Shown here one piece after another: positions 29,562 through 37,682 of a stretch of 64,000 bases of DNA; the stretch's first letter is position 1; the number at the start of each line of letters is the position of its first letter. Source of the DNA: Streptococcus pseudoporcinus LQ 940-04 (GTDB taxonomy: Bacteria > Bacillota > Bacilli > Lactobacillales > Streptococcaceae). The position numbers and the translations under genes were made by a program. Location: positions 744,001-808,000 of the forward strand of contig NZ_AEUY02000005.1 of the NCBI RefSeq assembly GCF_000188035.1. The letters run 5' to 3'. The notes under the pieces were generated by a model. It was given only the letters and a program-made list of their open reading frames with translations, was not told where the DNA came from and did no database searches.

Positions 29562-31196
29562 ATGAAACAGTTTTTTAGGAAAAAATGGATTAAAATAAGC
29601 TTTAGCTTCCTTGGTTTTCTATTTTTAGGTTTTATGGCTTTTGGTAGTTTTTATTATTCAAAAGCCAATGTCATCAATCGTTACACGAAAGCAAGGAGCC
29701 TTTCAACAGGTTCTGTATTTGAGAATATCAAAGAATACCTGATCTGGTCAGATACCAATGAAAAGATTACTAATGATGAGGCAAATTTTGCTCATTTTAC
29801 TCGTCTGAAGAAGTCAGAAATAAACCAGGTCAAAAAGGAACTGAGTGAGGCAGACGCCTCCGATTCCATCTATCTTAAGTCAAAAGGGCGTCATTTTGGT
29901 ATTTTTCCTGCTTATCATATTGCTATGAAACCCATGTCTTTGACAATAAAAACGAATCTTCCTAATGAAGATATTTTACTAAATCAGAAAATGGTTGCTC
30001 ATTCTGATTCTGATCATTTTTCAACAGAACTAAAACGGCTGCCTGTTGCTGATTATAAAGCTAGTATAAATGGTAACTATAAGGGTAGAAAGGTCGTGAT
30101 TAGTAAAAAATATGATGGAAAAAATCAGATTATAGATTTATCGGTAACATTTAAGAATTTCACCGTTAGTAGCAATTTAGCCGATGGCGACTTATATTTC
30201 GACGATAGTCGGATTGGTAGCCTGAAAGATGGGATTTACGAAGTTAAAGATTATCCTGTGACTCATTCTGCGCAAGCTTATGTAAAAAAGGTTTTTTCTG
30301 ATGGGGAAGTGACTTCTAAAAAAGTTGAACTGGATGATATTCAAGAAGATTCAAGTGTCAGACTGGATGTTGAGAATTTACTTACGAAAGATAAAGCTGG
30401 ACAATATTTACTATCAGCTTTTGATCAATTAATGCACTATACAAATACCCGACAAGACTCAACGAAACTGAATGATGTTTTTGAAAACGGCGCTAACAAT
30501 AGTTTTTATAAGGGAATGAAAGAAAGTATCAAAGCTAAGCTGGAAACAGATAAGCGTAAAGCTTCTAGCTTTGCTATTCCAACCGTCGTTTTAAGTGGTT
30601 TAACTCAAGTCGGAAAAGAGTCATATCTAGTTGATTTTATTGCGAATTATGACTACACCTATAACAAGGAAACAGATCCTACGAAGGGGTCCTCAGGTCA
30701 TATTATTCAAGATATTACTGGTAAACTGACCTTGAAAAAATCAGGGGATAAGTATATTGTTAGTGAAGCTGGTGATAAAAACATTACAGTAACTAGTGAG
30801 AATAATCAGATTAAGGGACCTTCGCCTTTACCAGATGGTATGGCTGGTACTTGGAAAGGTACTAAGGATGATGTTACTTATACGGTGATTATTGATGAAG
30901 ATGGTACTATAACGCGGAAACAGACCTATAAAGATCCTAAGAGAAAAGAAGAGTCATCAAGTGCTAAAATTAGTAAGGCTGAAGAGAAATCTCCTGGCGA
31001 CTATCGCTTAAGCTTCTCAGCTGGAACTGGTGAAATTGTGATTATCGGAGGAGGTATTGGCGGTATGAACGTCAAATACGAATATGGTTTCCATCTTGAT
31101 GGTGATCGGTTAACATCAATTATATGGCAAACAGGTTTAGATAAAGACTTTGATTACAGTAAACCAGCTCCTGGTTTAACGCTAACACGCCAATAA
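29562..31196 (+). CDS. TcaA-like membrane-anchored protein
   Basis: 544 residues. One N-terminal transmembrane segment (about 10-30, FSFLGFLFLGFMAFGSFYY) follows a basic cytoplasmic end, so the bulk is extracellular. The order of modules (a helical part to about 115, two Ig-like beta segments, an NTF2-like region around 280-400, then a lipocalin-like DGMAGTWKGTKDDVTYTVII module at about 425-544) resembles the TcaA/YvbJ group but lacks the usual zinc ribbon. Staphylococcal TcaA affects glycopeptide susceptibility and wall metabolism. Role here is not known. RBS AAAGGG and a TATAAT at about 29522 precede it. Confidence 0.65.
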   Translation: MKQFFRKKWIKISFSFLGFLFLGFMAFGSFYYSKANVINRYTKARSLSTGSVFENIKEYLIWSDTNEKITNDEANFAHFTRLKKSEINQVKKELSEADASDSIYLKSKGRHFGIFPAYHIAMKPMSLTIKTNLPNEDILLNQKMVAHSDSDHFSTELKRLPVADYKASINGNYKGRKVVISKKYDGKNQIIDLSVTFKNFTVSSNLADGDLYFDDSRIGSLKDGIYEVKDYPVTHSAQAYVKKVFSDGEVTSKKVELDDIQEDSSVRLDVENLLTKDKAGQYLLSAFDQLMHYTNTRQDSTKLNDVFENGANNSFYKGMKESIKAKLETDKRKASSFAIPTVVLSGLTQVGKESYLVDFIANYDYTYNKETDPTKGSSGHIIQDITGKLTLKKSGDKYIVSEAGDKNITVTSENNQIKGPSPLPDGMAGTWKGTKDDVTYTVIIDEDGTITRKQTYKDPKRKEESSSAKISKAEEKSPGDYRLSFSAGTGEIVIIGGGIGGMNVKYEYGFHLDGDRLTSIIWQTGLDKDFDYSKPAPGLTLTRQ

Positions 31197-31222
31197 AAAG
31201 GGCTCCTAAGGGAGTCCTTTTT
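31196..31222. terminator. Bidirectional terminator
   Basis: AAAAAGGGCTCC and GGAGTCCTTTTT make a 12-bp stem (one G-U) between two convergent genes; the RluA-type stop codon lies in its loop. Confidence 0.85.
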
Positions 31223-32096
31223 CAAATGTTTCTGACTTGGCATCAACCCTGATTGTCTCAAGTGTTAGTGGGTGTTTGAAGTAGAGTTGATGAGCATGTA
31301 ACATGAGGCGTTGTGTAGTAGTTCGTTGACAGTATAAAGGGTCGCCTATAATAGGGTGACCGATATAGGACAGATGAACTCGGATCTGATGCGTTCGACC
31401 TGTTTTTAAGGAGCAATCCACTAAGCTCAATTGCTGCCTATATCTTTTTAAGCATTTGACCTGCGTTATGGCTTTTTGACCATGCTTTAAATCAACGACT
31501 CGTTTTCTCCGGTCATGGCGGTGGCGCCCGATAGGAAACTGTATGGCTGTGTCCTTGTTTTCAATCACTCCATCAATCAAAGCCCAGTAGTTCCTGCCAA
31601 TTTCACGATCCTCAAGTAAACGATTCATAATGGGAAGAATGAAAGGGTTCTTAGCAAAGATAATAGCCCCGCTTGTTTCCATATCTAAACGATGAATAAT
31701 GTAGCAGGTTTGGCCTACAAAAGCAGAGACATGGTTGAGAAGGGCTAATTCATTAGGTTCGTTTCCATGTGTCTTCATTCCCTCAGGTTTATTAACCACA
31801 ATAAGATGGGAATCTTGATAAAGGCATTCCACTAATTCCGGATTGCCAAAAGGAATCCTTTTTTGAGGGTAATCATCAGAATCAAAACTTAAGCTAATCT
31901 CATCACCCTTTGTAACCAAATCTTGCCAGGTAACCAGCTGCTGGTTAATTAAGAGATGTTTCTTAGTTCTTAGGAAGTGACGAATTTTTCGAGGAATCAG
32001 TAGTTTAGTTTCTAAGAGTTCTTTTACAGTCATTTGTGAGTAGGGATTGATAAAAGTGACTGTAAAGCCTCCGAGACTATTTGCTTGGATTTTCAT
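31206..32096 (-). CDS. RluA family pseudouridine synthase
   Basis: 296 residues from MKIQANSL (32096). A divergent S4-like N-terminal segment (about 20-75) precedes the catalytic domain. IIHRLDMETSGAIIFAKN near residue 135 holds the catalytic Asp of the RluA group, with KTGRTHQIRVHLSYIGHPIIGDPLYC near 245 downstream. Isomerises uridines in rRNA; the exact target is not clear from the sequence. Its start overlaps the end of the small upstream gene by 20 bp, suggesting translational coupling. Confidence 0.9.
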   Translation of the reverse strand: MKIQANSLGGFTVTFINPYSQMTVKELLETKLLIPRKIRHFLRTKKHLLINQQLVTWQDLVTKGDEISLSFDSDDYPQKRIPFGNPELVECLYQDSHLIVVNKPEGMKTHGNEPNELALLNHVSAFVGQTCYIIHRLDMETSGAIIFAKNPFILPIMNRLLEDREIGRNYWALIDGVIENKDTAIQFPIGRHRHDRRKRVVDLKHGQKAITQVKCLKRYRQQLSLVDCSLKTGRTHQIRVHLSYIGHPIIGDPLYCQRTTTQRLMLHAHQLYFKHPLTLETIRVDAKSETFEKGLP

Positions 32097-32271
32097 TGAG
32101 CCAATCGTGGTACTTTTCAATGAGGTTGACAGCCATTTGTGTTGCTAAAGCAGCGGAGAAGGCTTCAGTGCCCTCACGTTCATCGTTTGCAACTTCCAAT
32201 TTAGTTTCTTCGTAAATAGCTTTTAGGCTATCAGCAGATAAGGTTTCTTTAAAGGCCTCAAATCTTTTCAT
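32077..32271 (-). CDS. Small conserved-looking acidic protein
   Basis: 64 residues from MKRFEAFKET (32271), preceded by GGTGA; a start at 32283 is possible. No recognised domain; mostly helical with an alanine-rich centre (FSAALATQMAVNLIEKYHDW). Its 3' end overlaps the pseudouridine synthase gene, so the two form an operon. A TATAAT on the minus strand near 32320 may be its promoter. Function unknown. Confidence 0.75.
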   Translation of the reverse strand: MKRFEAFKETLSADSLKAIYEETKLEVANDEREGTEAFSAALATQMAVNLIEKYHDWLNENPSK

Positions 32272-32435
32272 AAATATCACCAAGTTCTTTCTAAATGTTT
32301 AATATAAGTTATAGTCCTATTATAACATGTTTCTTTATTTTGGATGTCTGCAAACGATGTGCAAACCTTTTAAGTTGGGTTAATAGAAACCATTGCCTTT
32401 TAGGATAAAAAAGAAGTATTTTAATTTTTTTGATA

Positions 32436-32463
32436 TTGGATTTCCTTAATAAATTGGTATAAT
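32436..32463 (+). promoter_or_regulatory. ridA promoter
   Basis: TTGGAT (32436-32441), 16-bp spacer, TATAAT (32458-32463). Confidence 0.7.
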
Positions 32464-32497
32464 AGGTAAAAACTGATTAGTGAAAAAGGATACTCGA

Positions 32498-32884
32498 ATG
32501 AAAAGTATTAGACGTTACGATGTAAATGAAGAATCTGCTCACACAGGGCTTGTGGAAGCAGGCGATTTTTATTTTTTGAATTTTTGTACGGGAAATATCG
32601 GTCAACCGATTGAAGACCAGATTAATGGTGCTTTCGACGAAATGGAGCGACGTCTTGGCTTGGTTGGGTTAAGTTTAGAAGCAGTTGTTAAAATGGATTG
32701 TCTTTTCCGCGATGTTTGGAATCTTCCAATTTTAGAAAAAGTGATCAAAGAGCGTTTTAATGGTAAATACCCAGCTCGTAAATCTATTCAAACAGAGTTT
32801 GCCCAAGATGGAGGACCAGAAGGCTTACTCTTCCAAGTTGATGGAATTGCCTATTCAAAACCTGTTCAACCCGCTTCAAACTAG
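32498..32884 (+). CDS. RidA/YjgF family protein
   Basis: 128 residues from MKSIRRYDV (32498), with AAAGGA in place; an in-frame ATG at 32480 has no RBS. The pattern FCTGNIGQPIEDQ...VVKMDCLFRD...YPARKSIQTEF fits the YjgF/RidA trimeric fold, but the canonical catalytic Arg segment (usually RS/TxxxxxxLP) is replaced by ARKSIQTEFAQDG, so it may not be a true enamine deaminase. 32 bp upstream of pbp2a on the same strand. Confidence 0.85.
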   Translation: MKSIRRYDVNEESAHTGLVEAGDFYFLNFCTGNIGQPIEDQINGAFDEMERRLGLVGLSLEAVVKMDCLFRDVWNLPILEKVIKERFNGKYPARKSIQTEFAQDGGPEGLLFQVDGIAYSKPVQPASN

Positions 32885-32901
32885 AACTTGATTGCACATA
32901 G

Positions 32902-32910
32902 TGGTATAAT
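32902..32910 (+). promoter_or_regulatory. Extended -10 promoter of pbp2a (predicted leaderless)
   Basis: TGG-TATAAT is an extended -10 box. Only 6 nt lie between it and the pbp2a ATG (32917), so transcription should start on the ATG itself. No Shine-Dalgarno precedes that ATG, and an in-frame TAG at 32899-32901 rules out a longer start. Confidence 0.6.
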
Positions 32911-32916
32911 GACACT

Positions 32917-35223
32917 ATGACATTTTTAGAATTACTTGAAAAGAAGTTTTTTCCAAGAAAATATGCGGAAAAACAAAAACGAAAAGAATCAGAAGCCTCC
33001 AGCATCTCCGATGGCTTGACTGAAGAGTCGGTCGCTGGTCAAGAAGCATCAACAAGGACGTCTTTTCAACGTCGGAGGGGGTTTTCTGAGCACCCACAAA
33101 AACAAGAGCCTGCTTGGAAGCAGAAGTTAGAGGCTATTTTGCCTTCTCCTCGGAATCCAATTAGGCGTTTTTGGCGTCGTTACCATATTGGGAAAATTTT
33201 CCTAATTGTTATTGGAACGCTTGTTTTAGCAACGGGCTCATACCTTTTTTACCTTTCTAAGACAGCAAAGGTGTCAGATTTACAGAATGCTTTAAAAGCA
33301 ACGACTGTTATTTATGATAACAAAGCAGAATACGCAGGAAGTCTATCAGGTCAAAAAGGAACTTATGTCGAGTTAGACGCTATCTCTGATAATCTTAAAA
33401 ATGCTGTTATTGCAACTGAGGACCGTACCTTTTATGAAAATAAAGGTATTAATTTTAACCGTTTCTTATTAGCTGTTGTTACGGCAGGACGTTTTGGTGG
33501 CGGGTCAACGATTACGCAACAATTAGCCAAGAATGCCTATCTTTCTCAAGATCAAACCGTTAAACGTAAGGCGCGTGAATTTTTCTTAGCTTTAGAATTA
33601 ACCAAGAAATACAGCAAAAAAGAAATTTTAACCATGTACCTCAATAATTCTTACTTTGGGAATGGAATTTGGGGTGTCGAAGACGCCAGTCGAAAGTACT
33701 TCGGGACAAGCGCAGCCAATTTGACGCTAGATGAGGCGGCCACTTTGGCGGGAATGCTAAAAGGACCAGAGATTTATAATCCCATCTATTCCATTAAGAA
33801 TGCCACAAATAGGCGAGATACAGTTTTGTCGGTTATGGTTGATGCTGGTAAGATTACAAAGCAGCAGGCTCAAGAAGCTAAGTCTATTGGTGTTGGCAAT
33901 CGTTTAGCGGATACTTATGTTGGTAAATCAGATGATTATAAGTACCCTTCCTATTTTGATGCTGTTATTAATGAAGCTATTTCTACCTATGGTATTTCAG
34001 AAAAGGACTTGGTTAATAATGGCTATAAGATTTATACCGAATTAGATCAGAATTACCAAACAGGAATGCAAACAACTTTTAATACGGCCAGTCTCTTCCC
34101 TGTTTCAGATTACGATGGGACAAGTGCTCAGGGTGCTAGCGTTGCGCTAGATCCTAAAACTGGTGGTGTGCGTGGACTTGTAGGGCGAGTTAATGCTGAT
34201 GGTAAACAAGAGTTTCGCAGTTTCAACTATGCGACACAAGCCAAACGTAGTCCAGCTTCTTCCATTAAACCTTTGATTGTCTATGCTCCAGCCATAGCTT
34301 CTGGTTGGTCTATTGATAAACTCTTACCAAATACCGTTCGTGATTTTGGCGACTACAAACCTCATAATTATGGAAATTATGAGTCGGAAGATGTTCCGAT
34401 GTATCAAGCACTAGCTAATTCTTATAATATCCCAGCTGTTGCAACGGTTAAGGAATTGGGAGTAGATAAGGCTATTGCTTATGGCAAAAAATTTGGCTTA
34501 GATATGCCTTCATCTAGTAAAGAATTAGGGATTGCTTTGGGAGGCAGTGTTACGACTAACCCACTTGAAATGGCTCAGGCTTATTCGGCATTTGCTAATA
34601 ATGGGGTTATGCACAAGGCTCACTTTATCACTAAAATTGAAACTGCAAGTGGAAAAGTTGTCAAGGAGCATTCTGATCAATCTAAACGGGTGATTGGTCA
34701 ATCTGTAGCCGATAAAATGACCAGCATGATGTTAGGGACATTTTCAAATGGCTCTGCTGTCAATGCTAATGTTTACGGCTATACCTTAGCCGGTAAGACA
34801 GGAACGACCGAAACAGATTTTAATCCAGATTTATCAGGCGACCAATGGGTTATTGGTTATACCCCAGACGTTGTCATTAGTCAGTGGATAGGCTTTAATA
34901 AGACGGACGAGCATCATTATTTATCGGGCTCCAGTGCAGGGACAGCTTCAGCCATTTTTAGCACGCAGGCTTCTTACATTTTGCCTTATACCAAAGGTAG
35001 TCAGTTTAAGGTGGATAATGCCTATGCTGCCAATGGGATTTCGGCGGTTTATGGGATAAATGAAACAAGTACTGAAACAGCTCAAGGCTCTCATGATATT
35101 ATTGATAACCTTAGAAAATCAGCTGAAGATGCTTCAAAATCAATCTCAGATGCGGTCAATAATTATGGCTTAAAAGAGAAAGCAAAAAGTATTTGGGATG
35201 GGATTGTTGACTATTTTAGATAG
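32917..35223 (+). CDS. pbp2a: Class A penicillin-binding protein 2a
   Basis: 768 residues. A basic cytoplasmic tail (about 1-85) and one transmembrane helix (about 90-110) precede the GT51 glycosyltransferase domain, with ATEDRTFYENKGI (catalytic Glu) and GGSTITQQLAKN. The transpeptidase domain has SSIK (448-451, nucleophile Ser448), the SYN motif in NSYNIP and KTGTTE. It polymerises and cross-links peptidoglycan at the outer membrane face. The first gene of the pbp2a-rpmG-secE-nusG row. It has no ribosome-binding site; see the extended -10 promoter. Confidence 0.95.
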   Translation: MTFLELLEKKFFPRKYAEKQKRKESEASSISDGLTEESVAGQEASTRTSFQRRRGFSEHPQKQEPAWKQKLEAILPSPRNPIRRFWRRYHIGKIFLIVIGTLVLATGSYLFYLSKTAKVSDLQNALKATTVIYDNKAEYAGSLSGQKGTYVELDAISDNLKNAVIATEDRTFYENKGINFNRFLLAVVTAGRFGGGSTITQQLAKNAYLSQDQTVKRKAREFFLALELTKKYSKKEILTMYLNNSYFGNGIWGVEDASRKYFGTSAANLTLDEAATLAGMLKGPEIYNPIYSIKNATNRRDTVLSVMVDAGKITKQQAQEAKSIGVGNRLADTYVGKSDDYKYPSYFDAVINEAISTYGISEKDLVNNGYKIYTELDQNYQTGMQTTFNTASLFPVSDYDGTSAQGASVALDPKTGGVRGLVGRVNADGKQEFRSFNYATQAKRSPASSIKPLIVYAPAIASGWSIDKLLPNTVRDFGDYKPHNYGNYESEDVPMYQALANSYNIPAVATVKELGVDKAIAYGKKFGLDMPSSSKELGIALGGSVTTNPLEMAQAYSAFANNGVMHKAHFITKIETASGKVVKEHSDQSKRVIGQSVADKMTSMMLGTFSNGSAVNANVYGYTLAGKTGTTETDFNPDLSGDQWVIGYTPDVVISQWIGFNKTDEHHYLSGSSAGTASAIFSTQASYILPYTKGSQFKVDNAYAANGISAVYGINETSTETAQGSHDIIDNLRKSAEDASKSISDAVNNYGLKEKAKSIWDGIVDYFR

Positions 35224-35224
35224 C

Positions 35225-35253
35225 TTGCGCAATTAATTAATTCATGTTAGAAT
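35225..35253 (+). promoter_or_regulatory. rpmG-secE promoter
   Basis: TTGCGC (35225-35230), 17-bp spacer, TAGAAT (35248-35253), 18 nt before rpmG. Confidence 0.7.
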
Positions 35254-35271
35254 ATCTCTACGGAGGGCGCT

Positions 35272-35424
35272 ATGGCACAGAAAAAAGTAAGCCTAGCCTG
35301 TGTCGAGTGTGGGAGCCGAAATTATTCAATTGGGGTTAGCAGCACGCCTAAAGCGACACGACTAGAAGTAAATAAATTTTGTAAACATTGTAAAAAGTAT
35401 ACGTTACATAAAGAAACACGTTAG
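35272..35424 (+). CDS. rpmG: 50S ribosomal protein L33
   Basis: 50 residues, [18 protein letters not shown]...[15 protein letters not shown]. Two CxxC pairs (CVEC and CKHC) show the zinc-binding form of L33. RBS GGAGG is 5 nt before the ATG. The stop TAG is followed at once by the secE RBS (GGAG). Confidence 0.95.
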   Translation: MAQKKVSLACVECGSRNYSIGVSSTPKATRLEVNKFCKHCKKYTLHKETR

Positions 35425-35433
35425 GAGATTCTG

Positions 35434-35613
35434 ATGGGATTTATCAGTGGTATTTTCACGTTATTGAAAGAGACAACTTGGCCAAATAGAAAACAACGTT
35501 GGAAAGATTTTATTGCAGTGCTTGAATACACTGCATTCTTCACCATCATTATTTTCATTTTTGACCACTTATTGTCTAAAGGTATCTTGTCAATAATTAC
35601 TTATTTTAACTAA
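35434..35613 (+). CDS. secE: Preprotein translocase subunit SecE
   Basis: 59 residues. The amphipathic helix with ETTWPNRKQRWKDF, then a single transmembrane helix (FFTIIIFIFDHLL), are the conserved minimal SecE. It clamps SecY in the membrane. RBS GGAG overlaps the rpmG stop region, so the two genes are co-transcribed. Confidence 0.95.
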   Translation: MGFISGIFTLLKETTWPNRKQRWKDFIAVLEYTAFFTIIIFIFDHLLSKGILSIITYFN

Positions 35614-35660
35614 AGCAAGGCTGGCATTGTCCAGTCTTTTAGCTTGCATTCAGGAAAGCA

Positions 35661-35731
35661 TTGACAGGACTAAGGACTTGGATTATAATGAGGGTAACGA
35701 AATCATTCCAAAAGCCGTCTTAGGCTTTTTT
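35661..35731 (+). promoter_or_regulatory. nusG consensus promoter followed by an early terminator-like hairpin
   Basis: TTGACA (35661-35666), exactly 17 bp, TATAAT (35684-35689): a perfect sigma-A promoter. About 15 nt after the expected start lies a 7-bp stem, AAAAGCC (35710-35716) and GGCTTTT (35723-35729), running into T6. The nusG RBS comes 9 nt after it. This layout suggests premature termination or attenuation in the nusG leader. Confidence 0.7.
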
Positions 35732-35749
35732 CTGATGAAAGGAAAATAT

Positions 35750-36292
35750 ATGTTAGACTCATTTGATAAAGGTTGGTTTGTGCTCCAAACTTATTCTGGT
35801 TATGAAAATAAAGTGAAAGAAAACCTCTTGCAACGTGCTCAAACCTACAATATGTTAGACAATATTTTACGTGTTGAGATTCCTACACAGACAGTAAATA
35901 TTGAAAAAAATGGTCAAACCAAAGAAGTTGAAGAAAATCGCTTCCCTGGATACGTTTTAGTGGAAATGGTTATGACGGATGAAGCTTGGTTTGTTGTTCG
36001 TAATACTCCAAATGTTACAGGCTTTGTTGGTTCTCACGGGAATCGTTCAAAACCGACCCCGTTACTTGAAGAAGAAATTCGCTCCATTCTTCTTTCAATG
36101 GGACAAACGATTGATGTCTTCGACACTAATATCAAAGAGGGTGATGTTGTTCAAATTATTGATGGGGCCTTCATGGGGCAAGAGGGTCGTGTTGTTGAGA
36201 TTGAGAATAACAAGGTTAAACTAACACTTAATATGTTTGGTTCAGAAACTATTGCTGAAGTTGAACTATATCAGATTGCAGAGTTGCAATAA
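35750..36292 (+). CDS. nusG: Transcription termination/antitermination factor NusG
   Basis: 180 residues from MLDSFDKGWF (35750) with AAAGGA upstream; the in-frame extension to 35627 crosses the promoter and attenuator and is not coding. N-terminal NGN domain with WFVLQTYSGYENKVKENL and NRFPGYVLVEM. C-terminal KOW domain with EGDVVQIIDGAFMGQEGRVVEI. It binds RNA polymerase and links it to the ribosome or Rho. Followed by its own terminator. Confidence 0.97.
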   Translation: MLDSFDKGWFVLQTYSGYENKVKENLLQRAQTYNMLDNILRVEIPTQTVNIEKNGQTKEVEENRFPGYVLVEMVMTDEAWFVVRNTPNVTGFVGSHGNRSKPTPLLEEEIRSILLSMGQTIDVFDTNIKEGDVVQIIDGAFMGQEGRVVEIENNKVKLTLNMFGSETIAEVELYQIAELQ

Positions 36293-36318
36293 TGATATAT
36301 GATAAAAATGAGAATAAT

Positions 36319-36351
36319 GAAGCGCTAGGTTTAATATCTAGCGCTTTTTTC
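36319..36351 (+). terminator. nusG terminator
   Basis: AAGCGCTAG and CTAGCGCTT form a 9-bp perfect stem followed by TTTTT. Confidence 0.9.
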
Positions 36352-36501
36352 ATGTTTCATTGACATTGTTTTGTAATCTAATTAAAAAATAAACACAATA
36401 AACCAATCTTGATTTAATCAAAATAAAAATATATAATAATATTATTCTTTATTTTGAAAAAGATTATAAAACATGAGTTTTAAATGAGAAAAGGAGTCGA
36501 G

Positions 36502-37383
36502 ATGAAAGAAAATAAGTGCATGAAATATTACCTCAGGAAATCTGCCTATGGTTTAGCAGCGGTTTCTGTAGCTGTCTTAGCAGGGGGAAGTGTTGTATCA
36601 GCGAATGAAGTAAGTAGTGAGCCAGAAGCTGTGATGGTAGAAGCAAAAGAAGAAACTGACGAAGAGAAGAAAGATAAGGTAGAAGAGCCAGCTTCTACTG
36701 AAGTTTCTGATAAGGATAACAAAGAAGACAAGGAAAAGAAAAAAGCTGACAAAGAAGAGGCATTAAAGGCTGCTAAAGAAGATGCATTAGCAAAGTTAGA
36801 TGCTTTAGGTGCTAATACTCTCATAAAAAAAATAGTGAAATCAGCTAAAACTATTGAAGGCTTGAATGACTTTTTAGAGCAAACTTTACCAGATTTAGAA
36901 AAAGCTCACAAAGATAAATTAGAAGAAGAGCTTAAACGTGAAGTGGCTGAAGAGCATCCTGAAATTCTAGAAAATGAGGGTGAAGAAAATGTTGAGAGTG
37001 AAACCCCTCAACCAGAAAAACCAGAATCATCAGAAACAGAAGTAGAAACAACTGATTCCGTTATAGAAAACCCAGCAGAAACGAGTGACTCACAGACAGA
37101 AGAAATGGTTGAATCACTTACAAAAGAGACGCCTGAAACAATTGATCACGAAAAAGCTAAACAAGATGAGGTAGCTAAGGAAATAGCTGGTCCACAAGAG
37201 TCAAATAGGATTGCGGAAACTGCTTCATCACAAGCAATGCCAAGAGCAGCTAAAGTTTCTCATTACTCTGCAACCTTACCTGTAACTGGGGAAGACCACA
37301 GCTCAGTCTTGACAGCTATTGCGATGTCTGTTATAGCGACTTCAGGTATGGTAGCCTACGGCATAAAACGTAAAAAACAGTAA
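36502..37383 (+). CDS. Small acidic LPxTG surface protein
   Basis: 293 residues from MKENKCMKYYLRKSAYG (36502), with AAAAGGAG upstream. The signal peptide has a YSIRK-like core (YLRKSAYGLAAVSVAVLAGG) and cleaves near residue 38. The mature part is rich in Glu and Lys (about 40-110, charged coiled coil), has a short structured segment around 100-150, then a Glu/Thr/Ser-rich wall-spanning stretch. LPVTG (259-263), hydrophobic helix and KRKKQ form a canonical sortase A signal. Resembles streptococcal M-like surface proteins in layout only. It occupies the nusG-leuS interval, where S. pyogenes carries nga-ifs-slo. Confidence 0.85.
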   Translation: MKENKCMKYYLRKSAYGLAAVSVAVLAGGSVVSANEVSSEPEAVMVEAKEETDEEKKDKVEEPASTEVSDKDNKEDKEKKKADKEEALKAAKEDALAKLDALGANTLIKKIVKSAKTIEGLNDFLEQTLPDLEKAHKDKLEEELKREVAEEHPEILENEGEENVESETPQPEKPESSETEVETTDSVIENPAETSDSQTEEMVESLTKETPETIDHEKAKQDEVAKEIAGPQESNRIAETASSQAMPRAAKVSHYSATLPVTGEDHSSVLTAIAMSVIATSGMVAYGIKRKKQ

Positions 37384-37398
37384 TACTTTAGAATATTG

Positions 37399-37560
37399 AA
37401 GCCTCTGAGATAAAATTTAATCTCAGTCATAAAAAGCGGATAAAACTCGTTTTCTGGTAGTCAGAATTCTGTTTTGTTCGCTTTTTGTCTTTCATTTGTT
37501 AATTGAAAAAATGATAGTAAAGAATCTCAAAAAGTAATATCTTTTCGTCCCAAGCTTTTT
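37399..37560. repeat. Intergenic inverted-repeat element, copy 4 (diverged)
   Basis: About 160 bp. The inner hairpin AAAAAGCG...GTTTTGTTCGCTTTTT, the GAATCTCAAAAA-TAATATCTTTT part and the TCGTCCCAAGC end match the other copies. The left end (GCCTCTGAGATAAAATTT) has decayed. It starts 16 nt after the LPxTG gene. Confidence 0.75.
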
Positions 37561-37682
37561 GGGCTACTGCTTGTTAGAATATTTATAAGTAAAAAAGAAC
37601 TATTGCCGCGATTCCCCATTTATTAACCATTCATTTCGTGCTATAATAGGAAGAACTAGACTTTTGATATGGGAGATTCCGT
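37561..37682 (+). promoter_or_regulatory. leuS upstream region
   Basis: A TGC-TATAAT extended -10 box lies at about 37639-37647, with a leader of about 30 nt and a GGGAG RBS. I see no T-box leader, so leuS is not obviously controlled by tRNA-Leu charging. Confidence 0.55.

Noticed and set aside
35627..35749. 41-residue N-terminal extension of NusG
   Set aside because: It contains the promoter and hairpin, and the family start MLDSFDKGWF has a good RBS.
37561..37682. T-box leader before leuS
   Set aside because: The stretch is too short after the repeat element and shows no T-box sequence or specifier stem.
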